From Faunimonas pinastri (GTDB lineage Bacteria; Pseudomonadota; Alphaproteobacteria; Rhizobiales; Afifellaceae): 64,000 bases of DNA. Positions 39,103 to 50,226 of the stretch are shown here, one piece after another. Position numbers and translations under genes: made by a program. The stretch covers positions 1 to 64,000 of the forward strand of contig NZ_FOFG01000007.1 of NCBI RefSeq assembly GCF_900110915.1, in the 5' to 3' direction. The notes below the pieces were generated by a model. It made no database searches, was not told the DNA's origin, and saw only the letters and a program-made list of their open reading frames with translations. The first letter of the stretch is position 1; each line of letters opens with the position of its first letter.

Positions 39103-40041
39103 TTGCTGAATCTCGGCTTCGTCGTGCGCCGTCTTTTGCAGATGATCCCCACCTTCGTCTTTATCCTGGTGGTGACCTTCGTGATCGTCCGGCTGCTGCC
39201 GGGTGATCCCCTGAGCGCGCAGGCCGGCGACCGGGTGACCGACGCGCAGGTGGCCCACGCCCAGGCCGAACTCGGGCTCGACCAGCCGATGCTGGTGCAG
39301 TTCTTCCTGTTCGTGAAGCATGTGCTGAGCGGCGATCTTGGCCGCTCCTATGTCGTGCAGATCCCGGTCTGGCGGCTCATCGGCCAGCGCCTGCCGCCGA
39401 CGCTGATCCTGACCGCCATGTCGACGATCCTGGGCATCCTGATCGCCGTGCCGCTCGCCTTCGTCGCGGCGCTGCGCCGGGACAGGGTGTCGGACGCCGC
39501 CATTCGCGGCACCTTCCAGGTCGGGCTGTCCATGCCGGTCTTCTATATCGGGCTGGTGCTGCTCACGGTGTTTTCCGCCCAGCTCCGCTGGTTTCCGGTC
39601 GGTGGCTACGGCGACAGCATGGCCGACCACGTCTACCACCTGTTCCTGCCCTCGCTGACGCTGGCCGTCAGCCTTGCCGCCGTGCTGATGCGCAATCTCC
39701 GCACCGCGATCATCGACGTGCTCAATGCCGAATATGTCGATTTCGCCCGCGCCAAGGGGCTGATGCCGCGCGTCATCATGATCCGCCACGTGCTGCGGAA
39801 CGCGCTGATCTCCAGCGTGGCGCTGCTCGGCCCGACGATCGGCACGCTGCTCGGCGGCGCCGTCATCACCGAGTCCGTGTTCGCCATTCCCGGCGTCGGC
39901 CGCCTGATGATCGACAGCATCTATGGCCGCGATTATCCCGTCATCCAGGGGCTGACGCTGTCGCTCGCGGTGGTGGTGTCGCTGATCTTCCTCGCCACCG
40001 ACCTGATCCAGGCGGCGCTCGATCCGCGGGTGGCGCAATGA
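39103..40041 (+). CDS. ABC transporter permease, DppB type
   Basis: Inner membrane protein of 312 residues with six predicted helices. It begins with TTG at 39103 behind CGGAG. Characteristic DppB elements are LPGDPLSAQAG near 35-45, the LGLDQP segment and the EAA loop (LNAEYVDFARAKGL). Pairs with the following permease. Overlaps it by four bases. Confidence 0.92.
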   Translation: MLNLGFVVRRLLQMIPTFVFILVVTFVIVRLLPGDPLSAQAGDRVTDAQVAHAQAELGLDQPMLVQFFLFVKHVLSGDLGRSYVVQIPVWRLIGQRLPPTLILTAMSTILGILIAVPLAFVAALRRDRVSDAAIRGTFQVGLSMPVFYIGLVLLTVFSAQLRWFPVGGYGDSMADHVYHLFLPSLTLAVSLAAVLMRNLRTAIIDVLNAEYVDFARAKGLMPRVIMIRHVLRNALISSVALLGPTIGTLLGGAVITESVFAIPGVGRLMIDSIYGRDYPVIQGLTLSLAVVVSLIFLATDLIQAALDPRVAQ

Positions 40042-40909
40042 CCGCGGCGGAGGATATCCTGTCCCGCCCGGCGGTGCGCCGTCGCCGGTTCGGCCTGTCG
40101 AACCTGCGCGGCCGCATCTCCTGGACTTTCGTCGCCGGCTTTCTGATCCTGCTGGCCTCGCTGGTGCTGGCCATCGCGCCCGGATTGATCGCTCCCTACA
40201 AGCCGGCCGCCTTCGACTACAAGGCGATTCTCAAGCCGCCGTCGCTCGCCCACCCCTTCGGCAGCGACAATTTCGGCCGCGATATCCTGTCCCGCACCAT
40301 CTGGGCTTATCGCATCGATCTGCAGATCGCGTTCTTCGGCACCCTCTTCCCAGTCGTCTTCGGCACGTTCGTCGGCGCGATGGTCGGCTATTACGGCGGC
40401 TGGCTGGAAACGATCTTCGGCCGTGTCGTCGATGCGGTGATCACCTTCCCCTTCCTGGTGCTGGTGATCGCGATCGTGGCCGTGCTCGGCCCCGGCCTCT
40501 TCAATCTCTATATCGCCGTCAGCATCGTCGGCTGGATCTTCTATGCCCGGCTGATCGCGGCGGAGATCAAGGTGCAGAAGCGGCTGGATTACGCCGCGGC
40601 AGGCCGCGTCATGGGCTACAGCACGGCGCGCATCATCCTCCGCCACCTTCTTCCGAACGCGATCACGGCCGCCTTGATCTACTGGATGACCGACATGGCG
40701 CTCTGCATCCTGCTCGGCTCCAGCCTCGGCTATCTCGGGCTCGGCGCGCAGCCGCCGACGGCGGAATGGGGCGTGCTGATCGCCGACGGCAAGAACTACA
40801 TGTCGACGGCGTGGTGGATCTCGATTTTTCCCGGCGTCGCCATCGTGATCACCGGGCTGGGGTTCAGCCTGCTCGGTGACGGGCTTTCCGACATGCTGAG
40901 GCCGAAACG

Positions 40910-40913
<4 letters not shown>
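40038..40913 (+). CDS. ABC transporter permease, DppC type
   Basis: Inner membrane protein of 291 residues. It has the DppC N-terminal segment (PSLAHPFGSDNFGRDILSR) and the EAA loop (RLDYAAAGRVMGYSTARIIL). Forms the translocation channel together with the DppB-type partner. Overlaps the next gene as ATGA. Confidence 0.92.
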
Positions 40914-41925
<1,012 letters not shown>

Positions 41926-41929
<4 letters not shown>

Positions 41930-42966
41930 GCGAACAACAGCGCCCCAGCCGGCCGTTGGAGCCCCCGATCCTTGCCGTGGACGATGTCGTCGTCCGCTTT
42001 CCCGTCGCTCATTCGATGCTGGACCGGCTTGCCGGCCGTCCGCCCAGGGCCGTCCACGCGCTGAACGGGGTGCGCCTGGAAGTCCGTCGCGGCGAGACAC
42101 TGGGGATCGTCGGCGAATCCGGTTGCGGGAAGTCGACGCTCGCCCGCACCATCGTCCGGCTGATCGAGCCCAATGACGGCCGCGTCCGCTTCGAGGGCCA
42201 CGATATCGGCAGCCTTTCCGGCAGCGAGCGCCGGGCCTTCAACCGCCGCGTCCAGATGATCTTCCAGGACCCTTACGGCTCGCTCAACCCGCGTATGACC
42301 GTGCGGCAGGTGCTGACCGAGGCCCTGACGGTCCATGCCATGCGCCCGAAGTCCGAGATTCCCGCCCGCATCGCCGAACTTCTGGACCTCGTGCGCCTTC
42401 CCGCCGATGCGGCGGATCGCCTGCCGCACCAGTTCTCCGGCGGGCAACGCCAGCGCATCGGCATTGCCCGCGCGCTCGCCGTGGAGCCGGAAGTGCTGGT
42501 GGCGGACGAACTCGTTTCCGCGCTCGACGTGTCCGTGCAGGCGCAGGTGGTCAACCTGCTGCTCGAACTGCAGGAGAAGCTTTACCTCACCGTGCTCTTC
42601 GTGGCGCACGACCTTCGTCTCGTCCGCCACATCTCGCACCGTGTCGCGGTGATGTATCTCGGCTCCATCGTGGAAATCGGCGATACTGAAGCGCTCTTCT
42701 CCGCGCCGCGCCATCCCTATACGCGGGCGCTTCTGGACGCCGCGCCGGACATGGACCCCTCGCACCGCACGGGCCGGGCCGGCGCGCGCGGCGAACTGCC
42801 GAGCCCGCTCGACATCCCTTCGGGATGCCCCTTCCATACACGCTGCCCCTATGTCTTCGACCGCTGCCGGACGGAGCGTCCGCTGCTGACGGAGCGCAAT
42901 CCTGTCCAGCGCGCGGCGTGCCATCTCGTCGATTTCGGCCGCCCGGGCGCATCGATCGTCGCCTGA
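41926..42966 (+). CDS. ABC transporter ATP-binding protein, DppF type
   Basis: Cytoplasmic ATPase of 346 residues. Walker A GESGCGKS, signature FSGGQRQRI and the C-terminal CPFHTRCPYVFDRC domain are present. The Walker B region reads VADELVSALD where relatives have ADEPVSALD; the catalytic Glu is kept, so activity should not be lost. Completes the transporter operon. Confidence 0.92.
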
Positions 42967-43004
42967 AGCACCAGTCCGCCAACTAACAAGCCCCGGAGAT
43001 CCTC

Positions 43005-44528
43005 GTGAGCTATGCCCGTTTCCAGGAGACGATGGGGCGCATCAACGATGTCCTCTGCACGGTCAATCTCCTGAACTGGGACGCGCGAACGCAGATGCCC
43101 GCGGCCGGGTCGGCCACCCGCGCGTCGCAGATCGCCACGCTGACCGGCCTCGCGCGCGACATGGCGGTGTCTGATGCCTTCGCCGCCGCGATGGAGGGCG
43201 CGCTCGACGAACTCTCGGCCGCGCCGGCCGATGATCTCCGCCGCCGCGCCGTGGAAAGCACGAAAGCGAGGGTGGAAACGCTGCGGCGCATCCCGGAAGC
43301 GCTGATCCGTGAATCCGCCGACCTCAAGACGCGGGCGCAGACGCTCTGGGCCGAGCTGCGCCTGCGCAACGATTTCGAGGGCTTCGCGCCGACCCTGCAA
43401 CGGACGATCGCCATCCAGCGAGAGATCGCCGCCGCGATCGGCTACGAGCGCCACCCCTATGATGCGCTCGTCGGCCAGTACGAGCCGGGCATGACGCTGG
43501 CGCGGCTGGATACGCTCTATGGCGAGCTGAAGGCCGGCATTCGTCCCTTGCTCGACCGCGCGCTCGGCCTGGAGCCGCCGCGAGCCGACTTCCTCGCCCG
43601 CGCCTATCCGGTCGGGGCGCAGCGCCGCTTCGGTGCGGAGATCGCGGCCCGCATGGGATACGATTTCGCGCGCGGGCGGCTGGACGACACGGTCCACCCG
43701 TTCGAAATCTCGTTTACCCGCAACGATGTGCGCATCACGGGGCGCTTCCGCGAGACCTGGCTGCCGGGCGGCCTCTTCGCGGTCTGGCACGAGGCCGGGC
43801 ACGGCATGTACGAGCAGGGCATCGCCCCCGCCTTCGACCGCTCGGCCTTCACCACCGATCTCGTCAATCTCTATGCCGTCGGCGGCGCGAGCTTCGGCGT
43901 GCATGAATCGCAATCGCGGCTGTGGGAAAACCGCGTCGGCCGGTCCGAACGCTTCTGGGACCTGCATTTCGACGCCTTGCAGGCGACCTTCCCCGAGCAG
44001 CTGGCCGACGTAGACGGCCTCGCCTTCTGGCGGGCGGTGAACCGGGCGGCCCCGAGCCTGATCCGCGTGGAAGCCGACGAACTCACCTACGATCTGCACA
44101 TCATCCTGCGCTCGGAAATCGAGGCGGCGTTGATCGGCCGCGAGATCGAGGTGGCGGACCTGCCCTCGGTCTGGGCGGAGAAGATGCGCGCCTATCTGGG
44201 GCTCGAGGTGCCGGATCATCTGCGCGGCGTGATGCAGGACGTGCACTGGGCCTCCGGCATGGTCGGCTCCTTCCCGACCTATACGATCGGCAACGTCATG
44301 AGTTCGCAGTTCTTCGCCGCCGCCTCGCGTGAGCCGGACATCGCCGCCGGGCTGGAAACGGGCGAATATGTGCCGCTCGCGACATGGCTGAATGAAAACG
44401 TCCACCGTCATGGCCGCAGCCTGACCCCGGACCGGATCCTGCAGCAGGCGACGGGCTCCGCTCTGGATGCCGGCCCGTATCTCTCCGACCTCGCGCGCAA
44501 GGTCGATCGGCTCGCCGCGACGGCGTAG
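43005..44528 (+). CDS. M32 family metallocarboxypeptidase (Taq type)
   Basis: Cytoplasmic zinc carboxypeptidase of 507 residues. VWHEAGHGMYEQG contains the HEXXH zinc site and the HESQSRLWEN segment supplies the third ligand and the family signature; LLNWDARTQMPAAG near the N-terminus is also typical. It starts with GTG 38 bases after the transporter operon and probably removes C-terminal residues from imported peptides or amide conjugates. Confidence 0.93.
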   Translation: MSYARFQETMGRINDVLCTVNLLNWDARTQMPAAGSATRASQIATLTGLARDMAVSDAFAAAMEGALDELSAAPADDLRRRAVESTKARVETLRRIPEALIRESADLKTRAQTLWAELRLRNDFEGFAPTLQRTIAIQREIAAAIGYERHPYDALVGQYEPGMTLARLDTLYGELKAGIRPLLDRALGLEPPRADFLARAYPVGAQRRFGAEIAARMGYDFARGRLDDTVHPFEISFTRNDVRITGRFRETWLPGGLFAVWHEAGHGMYEQGIAPAFDRSAFTTDLVNLYAVGGASFGVHESQSRLWENRVGRSERFWDLHFDALQATFPEQLADVDGLAFWRAVNRAAPSLIRVEADELTYDLHIILRSEIEAALIGREIEVADLPSVWAEKMRAYLGLEVPDHLRGVMQDVHWASGMVGSFPTYTIGNVMSSQFFAAASREPDIAAGLETGEYVPLATWLNENVHRHGRSLTPDRILQQATGSALDAGPYLSDLARKVDRLAATA

Positions 44529-44543
44529 CTGAACGGCGAGCCT

Positions 44544-45467
44544 CTACGATACCGTCGCGCGGCACACCGCCATCACTGTGTCGCGCAGCCAGCGATGGGC
44601 CGGGTCGGCATCCACGCGCGGGTGCCACATGGCCGAGATCGCGATTTTCGGCGTGCGGACGGGCAGATCGAAGCTGGCGAGGCCGTCCAACGGCGGTTCG
44701 GGACTGCCGTTCGGTCCGAGACACATGCGCGGGACGAGGGCGAGGAGATCGGACCGGCGCGCGATGCGGAGCGCGTTGCGGTGGCTGGGCACGACCGCGA
44801 CGATCGCACGGCTGAGCCCGAGTTCCCGCAGGGCGTCATCGACCGGCCCGGTGAAGGTTTCCTTGCGCGAGGTCACGACATGCCGGCACGCGGCATAGCG
44901 TTCCGGCGTCACGGGCTCCGCCAGAAGCGGATGCCCGAGGCGCGCGACGCCGACGAATTCGTCGCGGAACAGGAGTTGCGTGCGGATCTCCGGCGCGGAA
45001 GCTCCGAGCACGCCGATCTCCAGGTCGATCCGGCCTTCCCGCAGCGGGCCGGCATCCTTGTCGGGCTTGGGCGCGAAGCGCAGGGCGACGTTCGGGGCAG
45101 CCTCGGAGACGGTCGCCACCAGCGGCAGTGAGAAGAGTTCGACGAAGTCGTCGTTGGCGCGAAGGGTGAAGGTCGTCCGGAGCGACGCGATATCCAATCG
45201 GCCCGGTTGCGGGCTCAGCACCGCCCGCGCGTCGCGGGCAAGCTCGTGAACCCTGCCGCGCAGTTCGGCCGCCCGGGGTGTGGGCACAAGTCCGCGCCCG
45301 GCGCGAACGAGAAGCGGATCTCCCGTCGCGGCGCGAAGCCGCGCCAGCGTCCGGCTCATGGCGGAGGAGCTCAGGCCGAGGCGGCGGGCGGCGGCCGTGA
45401 CGCTGCCCTCCGCGAGCAGCACATCCAGCGCCAGGAGGAGATTGAGGTCGATATCGGCCTTGTTCAT
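44544..45467 (-). CDS. LysR family transcriptional regulator
   Basis: Protein of 307 residues. The N-terminal winged helix (GSVTAAARRLGLSSSAMSRT) is followed by an effector-binding domain (about 90-300) of NodD/LinR-like group. Divergent from the SDR gene at 45598 across 130 bases, which it probably controls. Confidence 0.92.
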   Translation of the reverse strand: MNKADIDLNLLLALDVLLAEGSVTAAARRLGLSSSAMSRTLARLRAATGDPLLVRAGRGLVPTPRAAELRGRVHELARDARAVLSPQPGRLDIASLRTTFTLRANDDFVELFSLPLVATVSEAAPNVALRFAPKPDKDAGPLREGRIDLEIGVLGASAPEIRTQLLFRDEFVGVARLGHPLLAEPVTPERYAACRHVVTSRKETFTGPVDDALRELGLSRAIVAVVPSHRNALRIARRSDLLALVPRMCLGPNGSPEPPLDGLASFDLPVRTPKIAISAMWHPRVDADPAHRWLRDTVMAVCRATVS

Positions 45468-45597
45468 GGAACGAGCCTATTCCGCCCGCTGCTACAGACA
45501 TAGCGCCGGATGCAATCATATCTTGAATCCGGTGCGTCTGGCGCTTGCCTTGCCGCTGCTCATATCTCCCTTCGACATCATCGGAAGGTATTGCCCC

Positions 45598-46314
45598 ATG
45601 TCAGAAGCTGAACCTGGCGACCGCAGCCGTACGATCCTCCTGATCGGCGCATCACGCGGGCTCGGCCATGCCATGGCGGCGGAGTTCCTGCGCAAGGGGT
45701 GGAACGTCGTCGGCACGGTGCGCGGCGGCGGAACCCGGACCCTGCTGCACGACCTCGCCGACGAGCATCGCGACCGGGTCGGGATCGAGACTTTGGATAT
45801 CACCGAGCCCGACGAGATCGCCGCCCTGCGCGGGCGTCTGGCGGGGCGGCAGTTCGACATGCTGTTCGTCAACGCCGGCACGACCAACAACGAGACCGAG
45901 ACGATCGGCGAGGTGACCACGGACGAGTTCATCCGCGTGATGGTCACCAATGCGCTCAGCCCGATGCGGGTGATCGAGACGCTGGAGGACCTGGTTTCCC
46001 CGGACGGCCTGATCGGCGTCATGTCGTCGGGACAGGGCAGCGTCGCCAACAATACGAGCGGCATGCGCGAGGTCTATCGCGGCAGCAAGGCCGCGCTCAA
46101 CCAGTACATGCGCTGCTACGCGGCCCGCCATGCCGCTGGCGCTCGCCCGATGGCCCTGATGGCGCCGGGCTGGGTCCGCACCGAGCTGGGCGGGCCGGAC
46201 GCGCGGCTTACCATCGAGGAAAGCATCCCCAATCTGGTCAACGTGCTGTTCGCCAAGCAGAACCGCCCGGGCCTCGAATATCTCGATTACCTCGGCCGGA
46301 CGGTCCCTTGGTGA
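45598..46314 (+). CDS. SDR family oxidoreductase
   Basis: Protein of 238 residues. IGASRGLGHA binds NAD(P); VNAGTTNNE stands for the NNAG motif; the Ser in VMSSGQGS and YRGSKAALN give the catalytic residues. ATG at 45598 follows GGAAGG; longer frames run into the LysR gene and are rejected. Divergent from the LysR gene. Substrate unknown. Confidence 0.88.
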   Translation: MSEAEPGDRSRTILLIGASRGLGHAMAAEFLRKGWNVVGTVRGGGTRTLLHDLADEHRDRVGIETLDITEPDEIAALRGRLAGRQFDMLFVNAGTTNNETETIGEVTTDEFIRVMVTNALSPMRVIETLEDLVSPDGLIGVMSSGQGSVANNTSGMREVYRGSKAALNQYMRCYAARHAAGARPMALMAPGWVRTELGGPDARLTIEESIPNLVNVLFAKQNRPGLEYLDYLGRTVPW

Positions 46315-46423
46315 ACCGGAAAACTCCCGTCAGGACTTCGCCCCGGCTGCTTCCGCCAGCGGGCGGAATCGGAACGGCGGAGCTCCTGCCGACGCCTGTT
46401 CCTGCTGACCCAAGGCGCTCGCG

Positions 46424-46927
46424 TCAGCCGCCGCCCGGGTCCGCTGGCGCCGTCCGCTCGCCGCTTGAGAAGGTCCAGAGCCGGTTTGCCGAGAAGGACC
46501 AGATCAGGAGCAGGCCGGTGGTGGCCATCTGCGCCGGAAGATAGGGAAGCCCGAGGCGGACGACGAAGGCTTCCATCAGCGCAAGCGTCATCAGGAAGCC
46601 CCCGCCCGCGACGGCGACGAAGCGCCAGCCGGCCTCGGCGTGGGAGCGCGTGCTCCTGAAGGTCCGCGAACGGTTCAGGCGATAGGAAATGACGCCGCCG
46701 GTGAGATAGCCGGCGAGCGTGGCGGGAAGCGGCGCGATGTGCGCCGCTTCCACCATCGCGATCAGCACGGCGTAGTGCGCCGCCGTCGCGATGCCGCCGA
46801 CCAGCAGGAACGACGTGACCTGCCGGAAATCCTCGCGGCGAGCGCTTGGGGCGAGAGGCAATCCGCGGCGCCGCCCGGTCCGGCCGGTGGCCTCCGCGTC
46901 GCACCGCCGGGCGGCGGGCCCGATCAT
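46424..46927 (-). CDS. GtrA-like membrane protein
   Basis: Membrane protein of 167 residues with four predicted helices after a basic N-terminal tail. FLLVGGIATAAHYAVLIAMV and the GGVISYRLNRSRTF loop match the GtrA family, thought to flip lipid-linked sugars across the inner membrane. ATG at 46927 overlaps the deacetylase stop. The N-terminal 35 residues (Arg-rich) are longer than usual. Confidence 0.88.
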   Translation of the reverse strand: MIGPAARRCDAEATGRTGRRRGLPLAPSARREDFRQVTSFLLVGGIATAAHYAVLIAMVEAAHIAPLPATLAGYLTGGVISYRLNRSRTFRSTRSHAEAGWRFVAVAGGGFLMTLALMEAFVVRLGLPYLPAQMATTGLLLIWSFSANRLWTFSSGERTAPADPGGG

Positions 46928-47778
46928 GCCGCGGCCTTGCATGGCGGCCTCGTCACCTTGCTGCGTGGCCAGCCGGGCCACAGCAGGGCAGGCAGATCGG
47001 GCCGCCTCATCAAGGCGTCGAACTCCTGCCGCCGCCGCCCGACCACAGGATCGAGCGCGGCGAGTTCCGGGTCGGGAAAGCCCGGGTGGCACATGATCAG
47101 GTGGAGTTCGCCGGGCGCGCGCAGGAAGCGCTGAAATTCCTGCCCGAACGACGCTTTTTCGTCGAAGGGGGAAAAGCCGGCGAAGCTGTCATTGGCCCGG
47201 AAGCCCGCCTCGCGGACGGCTTCAGCGAAGCCACGGGCCAGGGTCCCGACGAACAGCGCCTTCGCGACCGGCCCGCCTCGTCGCAGTATGCGGTCGGCGC
47301 GATCGGCCGGGTCGCGGACAAGCAGCGCACGGCCGGCGTAGCGCTCGCGCAGCACGGAGAGCAGGGCGCTGCGGACCGTTGGCAGGACATGGACGTGCTG
47401 GTGCCCATCGACGAAATCCGGCGCGTTGCCGATTTCCCGTTCGAAGCGGTCCAGCTGGCGGTGGATCTCGGCCCGGACGCATGCCTCGGGAAGGCGCCCC
47501 GAGAAGGCAAGCGCCATCAGCCTCTTCAGGGCGGGAAGATCGCCGGAGGGCGCCAGCTCCGGGACGGGGGAGACCGCGCGTCCCGTCGTGAGATTGAGGT
47601 GCAGGCCGAGAGCCAGTCCCAAGCGAAGCTCGCGCAGCGGCGCCGCGTCCCGCTTCCACCGGTCCGTCGTGACCATCGCGCCCGTCGCCGACAGGCGGCC
47701 GGCCCGGCCAAGCGCCAGGATCCCCCGGCTCACGCCCTCGGCGAGGCCGTAGTCATCGGCGCAAAGGACGATACGCAT
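46924..47778 (-). CDS. ChbG/HpnK (YdjC) family carbohydrate deacetylase
   Basis: Protein of 284 residues. MRIVLCADDYGLAEGVSRGI has the family's N-terminal ADD metal site; LHLNLTTG and VDGHQHVHVLP complete it. Such enzymes remove acetyl groups from N-acetylated sugars or sugar lipids. Between GtrB- and GtrA-like genes it probably acts on a lipid-linked or envelope sugar. Overlaps both neighbours. Confidence 0.88.
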   Translation of the reverse strand: MRIVLCADDYGLAEGVSRGILALGRAGRLSATGAMVTTDRWKRDAAPLRELRLGLALGLHLNLTTGRAVSPVPELAPSGDLPALKRLMALAFSGRLPEACVRAEIHRQLDRFEREIGNAPDFVDGHQHVHVLPTVRSALLSVLRERYAGRALLVRDPADRADRILRRGGPVAKALFVGTLARGFAEAVREAGFRANDSFAGFSPFDEKASFGQEFQRFLRAPGELHLIMCHPGFPDPELAALDPVVGRRRQEFDALMRRPDLPALLWPGWPRSKVTRPPCKAAA

Positions 47779-48839
47779 GTTGGCTCCATCCTTCCCTCGG
47801 CCGGACGCGCCGCTTCCGCGGCCAGTCCGATCTCCTCGCTGACCAGAAACAGCGGCCGCCCCTTTACCTCCTCGTAGACGCGGGCGAGGTATTCGCCCAT
47901 GAAACCCAGCGAGATCAGCTGGATTCCCGAGAAGAACATGATCGACACGAAGAGCGACGGGAATCCCGGTACGTCGGTGCCGAGAAGAACGGTCTCACCG
48001 ATGAAGTATGCGGCATAGCTGAGCGCCACGAGCGACACGGCCGAGCCAATATAGGACCAGATCTTCAGGGGCGCTGACGAGAAGCAGATGATGCCGTCGA
48101 TCGCGAACTTGGCGAGGCGGCGGAAGCTCCACTTGGACGTGCCGGCGGCCCGCTCCGCCACGCGGAAGGGCACCGTGGCGGAGCGGAAGCCCACCCAGGC
48201 GTAAAGCCCCTTGTTGAAGCGGGTGCGCTCGCCCAGCCGGTTCATCGCGGCCACGACCTTGCGGTCGAACAGCAGGAAGTCGCCGATCCCCTGCGGCAGG
48301 CGCGTCTGGCCGAGCGTGGCGAAAAGCATGTAGAACGTCCGGGAAAAAAGGCGGCGGAGCGGCCCGTCGGTGTCGCGGTCGGAGCGCTGCGCGAAGACCA
48401 CGGAATAGCCCTCGCGCCAGCGCTGCAGGAGCGTCGGAATGGTTTCCGGCGGGTGCTGGAGATCGGCATCCATGGTGACGACGACGTCCGCATTCGGATC
48501 GGCGTAGCGCAGGCCTGCGGCGATGGCGGTTTCCTTGCCGAAGTTGCGGCTGAAGGAAATGGCCGTGATGCGCCGGTCGATCCGGTGCAGTTCGCGCAGG
48601 GCCCTGAGCGTGCCGTCGGCCGAGCCGTCGTCGACGAAAAGCACGCTCCAGTCGACGCGCATGCCCTCCAGCACCGCGGCGAGGCGCTGGATCAGGAGAG
48701 CGACGCCCTCCTCCTCGTTGAACACCGGCACGACGACGCAGAGGCGGGTCGGGGCGCCCGCCCGGCGCTCGGCCTGCGCATCGGAGCGGTCCGCCTGCGG
48801 GCGGATGCCGGCAAGCGTCAGCGGGTGCTGGTCAAGCAT
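47730..48839 (-). CDS. GtrB-like family 2 glycosyltransferase
   Basis: Protein of 369 residues. GT2 domain with VVVPVFNEEEGV, FVDDGSADGT and TMDADLQHPPE; two C-terminal membrane helices (SAVSLVALSYAAYFIGETVL and VSIMFFSGIQLISLGFMGEY). This is the undecaprenyl-phosphate or dolichyl-phosphate sugar synthase type. It should make a lipid-linked sugar moved by the GtrA-like protein. The C-terminal 30 residues overlap the deacetylase gene by 49 bases. Confidence 0.9.
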   Translation of the reverse strand: MLDQHPLTLAGIRPQADRSDAQAERRAGAPTRLCVVVPVFNEEEGVALLIQRLAAVLEGMRVDWSVLFVDDGSADGTLRALRELHRIDRRITAISFSRNFGKETAIAAGLRYADPNADVVVTMDADLQHPPETIPTLLQRWREGYSVVFAQRSDRDTDGPLRRLFSRTFYMLFATLGQTRLPQGIGDFLLFDRKVVAAMNRLGERTRFNKGLYAWVGFRSATVPFRVAERAAGTSKWSFRRLAKFAIDGIICFSSAPLKIWSYIGSAVSLVALSYAAYFIGETVLLGTDVPGFPSLFVSIMFFSGIQLISLGFMGEYLARVYEEVKGRPLFLVSEEIGLAAEAARPAEGRMEPTCVSSFAPMTTASPRA

Positions 48840-49605
48840 TGCGCCAGTCCTCCACGCTTGCCCGGCGATACTCCGCCCACGACCCCTGGCTCTTGTTCTT
48901 GAGCGCCAGTTCCGTGCGGCTGGTAACGCCGAGCTTCCGGAACACGGTATGGAGATGCATCTTCACCGTTCCCTCCGTGATCTGCAGGTCGTAAGCGATT
49001 TCCTTGTTGCGACGGCCGGAGCTTACGAGGCCGACGATGTCGCGTTCCCGCGCCGTCAGCGTCACGGGCTTGAGTTCGCCCCGCAGCCGCGATCCGAGGA
49101 TGGATTCCATCGCGAACTTGGCGACCTCCGGCTGGATCCAGGAGGAGCCGGCGGCCACCGCCTCGATGCAGGCGAGGAGGTCCTGCGCCGTCGCCCGCTT
49201 CAGCACGACGCCGAACGCCCCCTCCCGGATCGCACTGGCGATGTCGGGAATATCGAAGCGATCGGTCAGCATCACCACGCGGGTCGGCAGGTCTTCCGCG
49301 CGGATCGCCTTCAGGACGCCGAGGCCGCTGATGCCGGGCAGCGCGATATCCACCACCACCAGATCGGGCCGTTCGCGGCGGATCGTCCGGAGCAACGGCT
49401 CGGTTTCGGTGCAGGCCGCGACGACATGGAACCGGGGCGCCGGAAAGGCGGTGCGGAGCCCCTGCAGCAGCAAGGGGCGCTCGTCGGCGATGGCGATCGT
49501 GACGGGGCCGGGTTCGCGGCTCCGGTCGTAGTGCCGGTCGCAAACGAGGCCGGAGTCCTGGCCTGGGGTCTGGGAAGGCGCGAAGATCTGCCGGGCGATG
49601 CTCAT
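48832..49605 (-). CDS. LuxR/NarL-type response regulator
   Basis: Protein of 257 residues. Receiver domain at about 35-150 with phosphoacceptor Asp in LVVVDIALPG, acidic IADERP, Thr in VMLTDR and Lys in VVLKRA. The C-terminal LuxR helix-turn-helix includes LTARERDIVGLVSSGRRNKE and ITEGTVKMHL. ATG at 49605 has GGAG nine bases upstream. No kinase gene is nearby. It leads the gtrB/deacetylase/gtrA operon and faces the polysaccharide operon, so it may control both. Confidence 0.88.
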   Translation of the reverse strand: MSIARQIFAPSQTPGQDSGLVCDRHYDRSREPGPVTIAIADERPLLLQGLRTAFPAPRFHVVAACTETEPLLRTIRRERPDLVVVDIALPGISGLGVLKAIRAEDLPTRVVMLTDRFDIPDIASAIREGAFGVVLKRATAQDLLACIEAVAAGSSWIQPEVAKFAMESILGSRLRGELKPVTLTARERDIVGLVSSGRRNKEIAYDLQITEGTVKMHLHTVFRKLGVTSRTELALKNKSQGSWAEYRRASVEDWRNA

Positions 49606-50226
49606 GGGCGTCTCCGTGCCGGGACAGACGCGAAAGGCGCGGTCGGCACGGCTCCAGTCGTACCCGCGGGACCGCCGGTGAAATCCAGGCACATGGCGAG
49701 CGGGCATGTGCAGAACGTCTCTGCAGCACGGTTCATATTCTCTGCCCCATAGTCTTGAATGCGCCTTGGAGCGGCGCTTGTTCAAATATTAACGCCCGTT
49801 AAGTTTCTGGTCCTAGTGGGTACAAAGGTGCATCACCTTAAACAGAGGGGATCATCTTTCCGGCGCTCGACCAACTTACCTCTGCCGGCCATCAACCTTC
49901 GGCGTAAGTTCTTGCGCGTCGGGTTAGGGACTTGCATCCCGCCGGAGCGAATTCACGCGTTCACCTAACTTTGGTTAGATCTCCAACTAACTAACGCTGA
50001 ATTGAGAACTTCCCGCATCGCCGCGATCCTCGCTTCGGTCGGCTGATCGCACCCTCCGGGAGTGCCACCCAGCCGTCAGATCCAGCCGCATCCGGCTCCC
50101 GCCGGGCGGCCCGACCTCGGACAATTCCGGCCCGGGACGATCCTGGATCTCCGAACAACCGGTCCGCTTCCGCAACCCCCGCCGGGGCGCGTGGCGGTCT
50201 GTCTTGCAAGACGCGGAGGATGCACG
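49606..50226. promoter_or_regulatory. Intergenic control region between the LuxR and polysaccharide operons
   Basis: About 620 bases without a gene; the central part (49780-50000) is clearly AT-richer. Two similar inverted repeats are seen: TTAAC-GCCC-GTTAA (49789-49802) and CTAAC-TTTG-GTTAG (49965-49978), both YTAAC-N4-GTTAR, followed by ACTAACTAAC at 49986-49995. They are likely binding sites for the LuxR-type regulator or another factor. The first also reads TTAA-N6-TTAA. Confidence 0.5.

Noticed and set aside
37317-39152. A 611-codon minus-strand frame
   Set aside because: Antisense of the well-defined peptide-binding protein gene; no recognisable domain.
49789-49802. TTAA-N6-TTAA as a host CtrA site
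   Set aside because: The CtrA consensus has a seven-base spacer; with six the match is doubtful, and the inverted repeat explains the sequence equally well.
50062-50226. Extended N-terminus of the UDP-xylose synthase-like protein
   Set aside because: The added 55 residues are Pro/Arg-rich and unlike the family; GTG at 50227 has a strong binding site.
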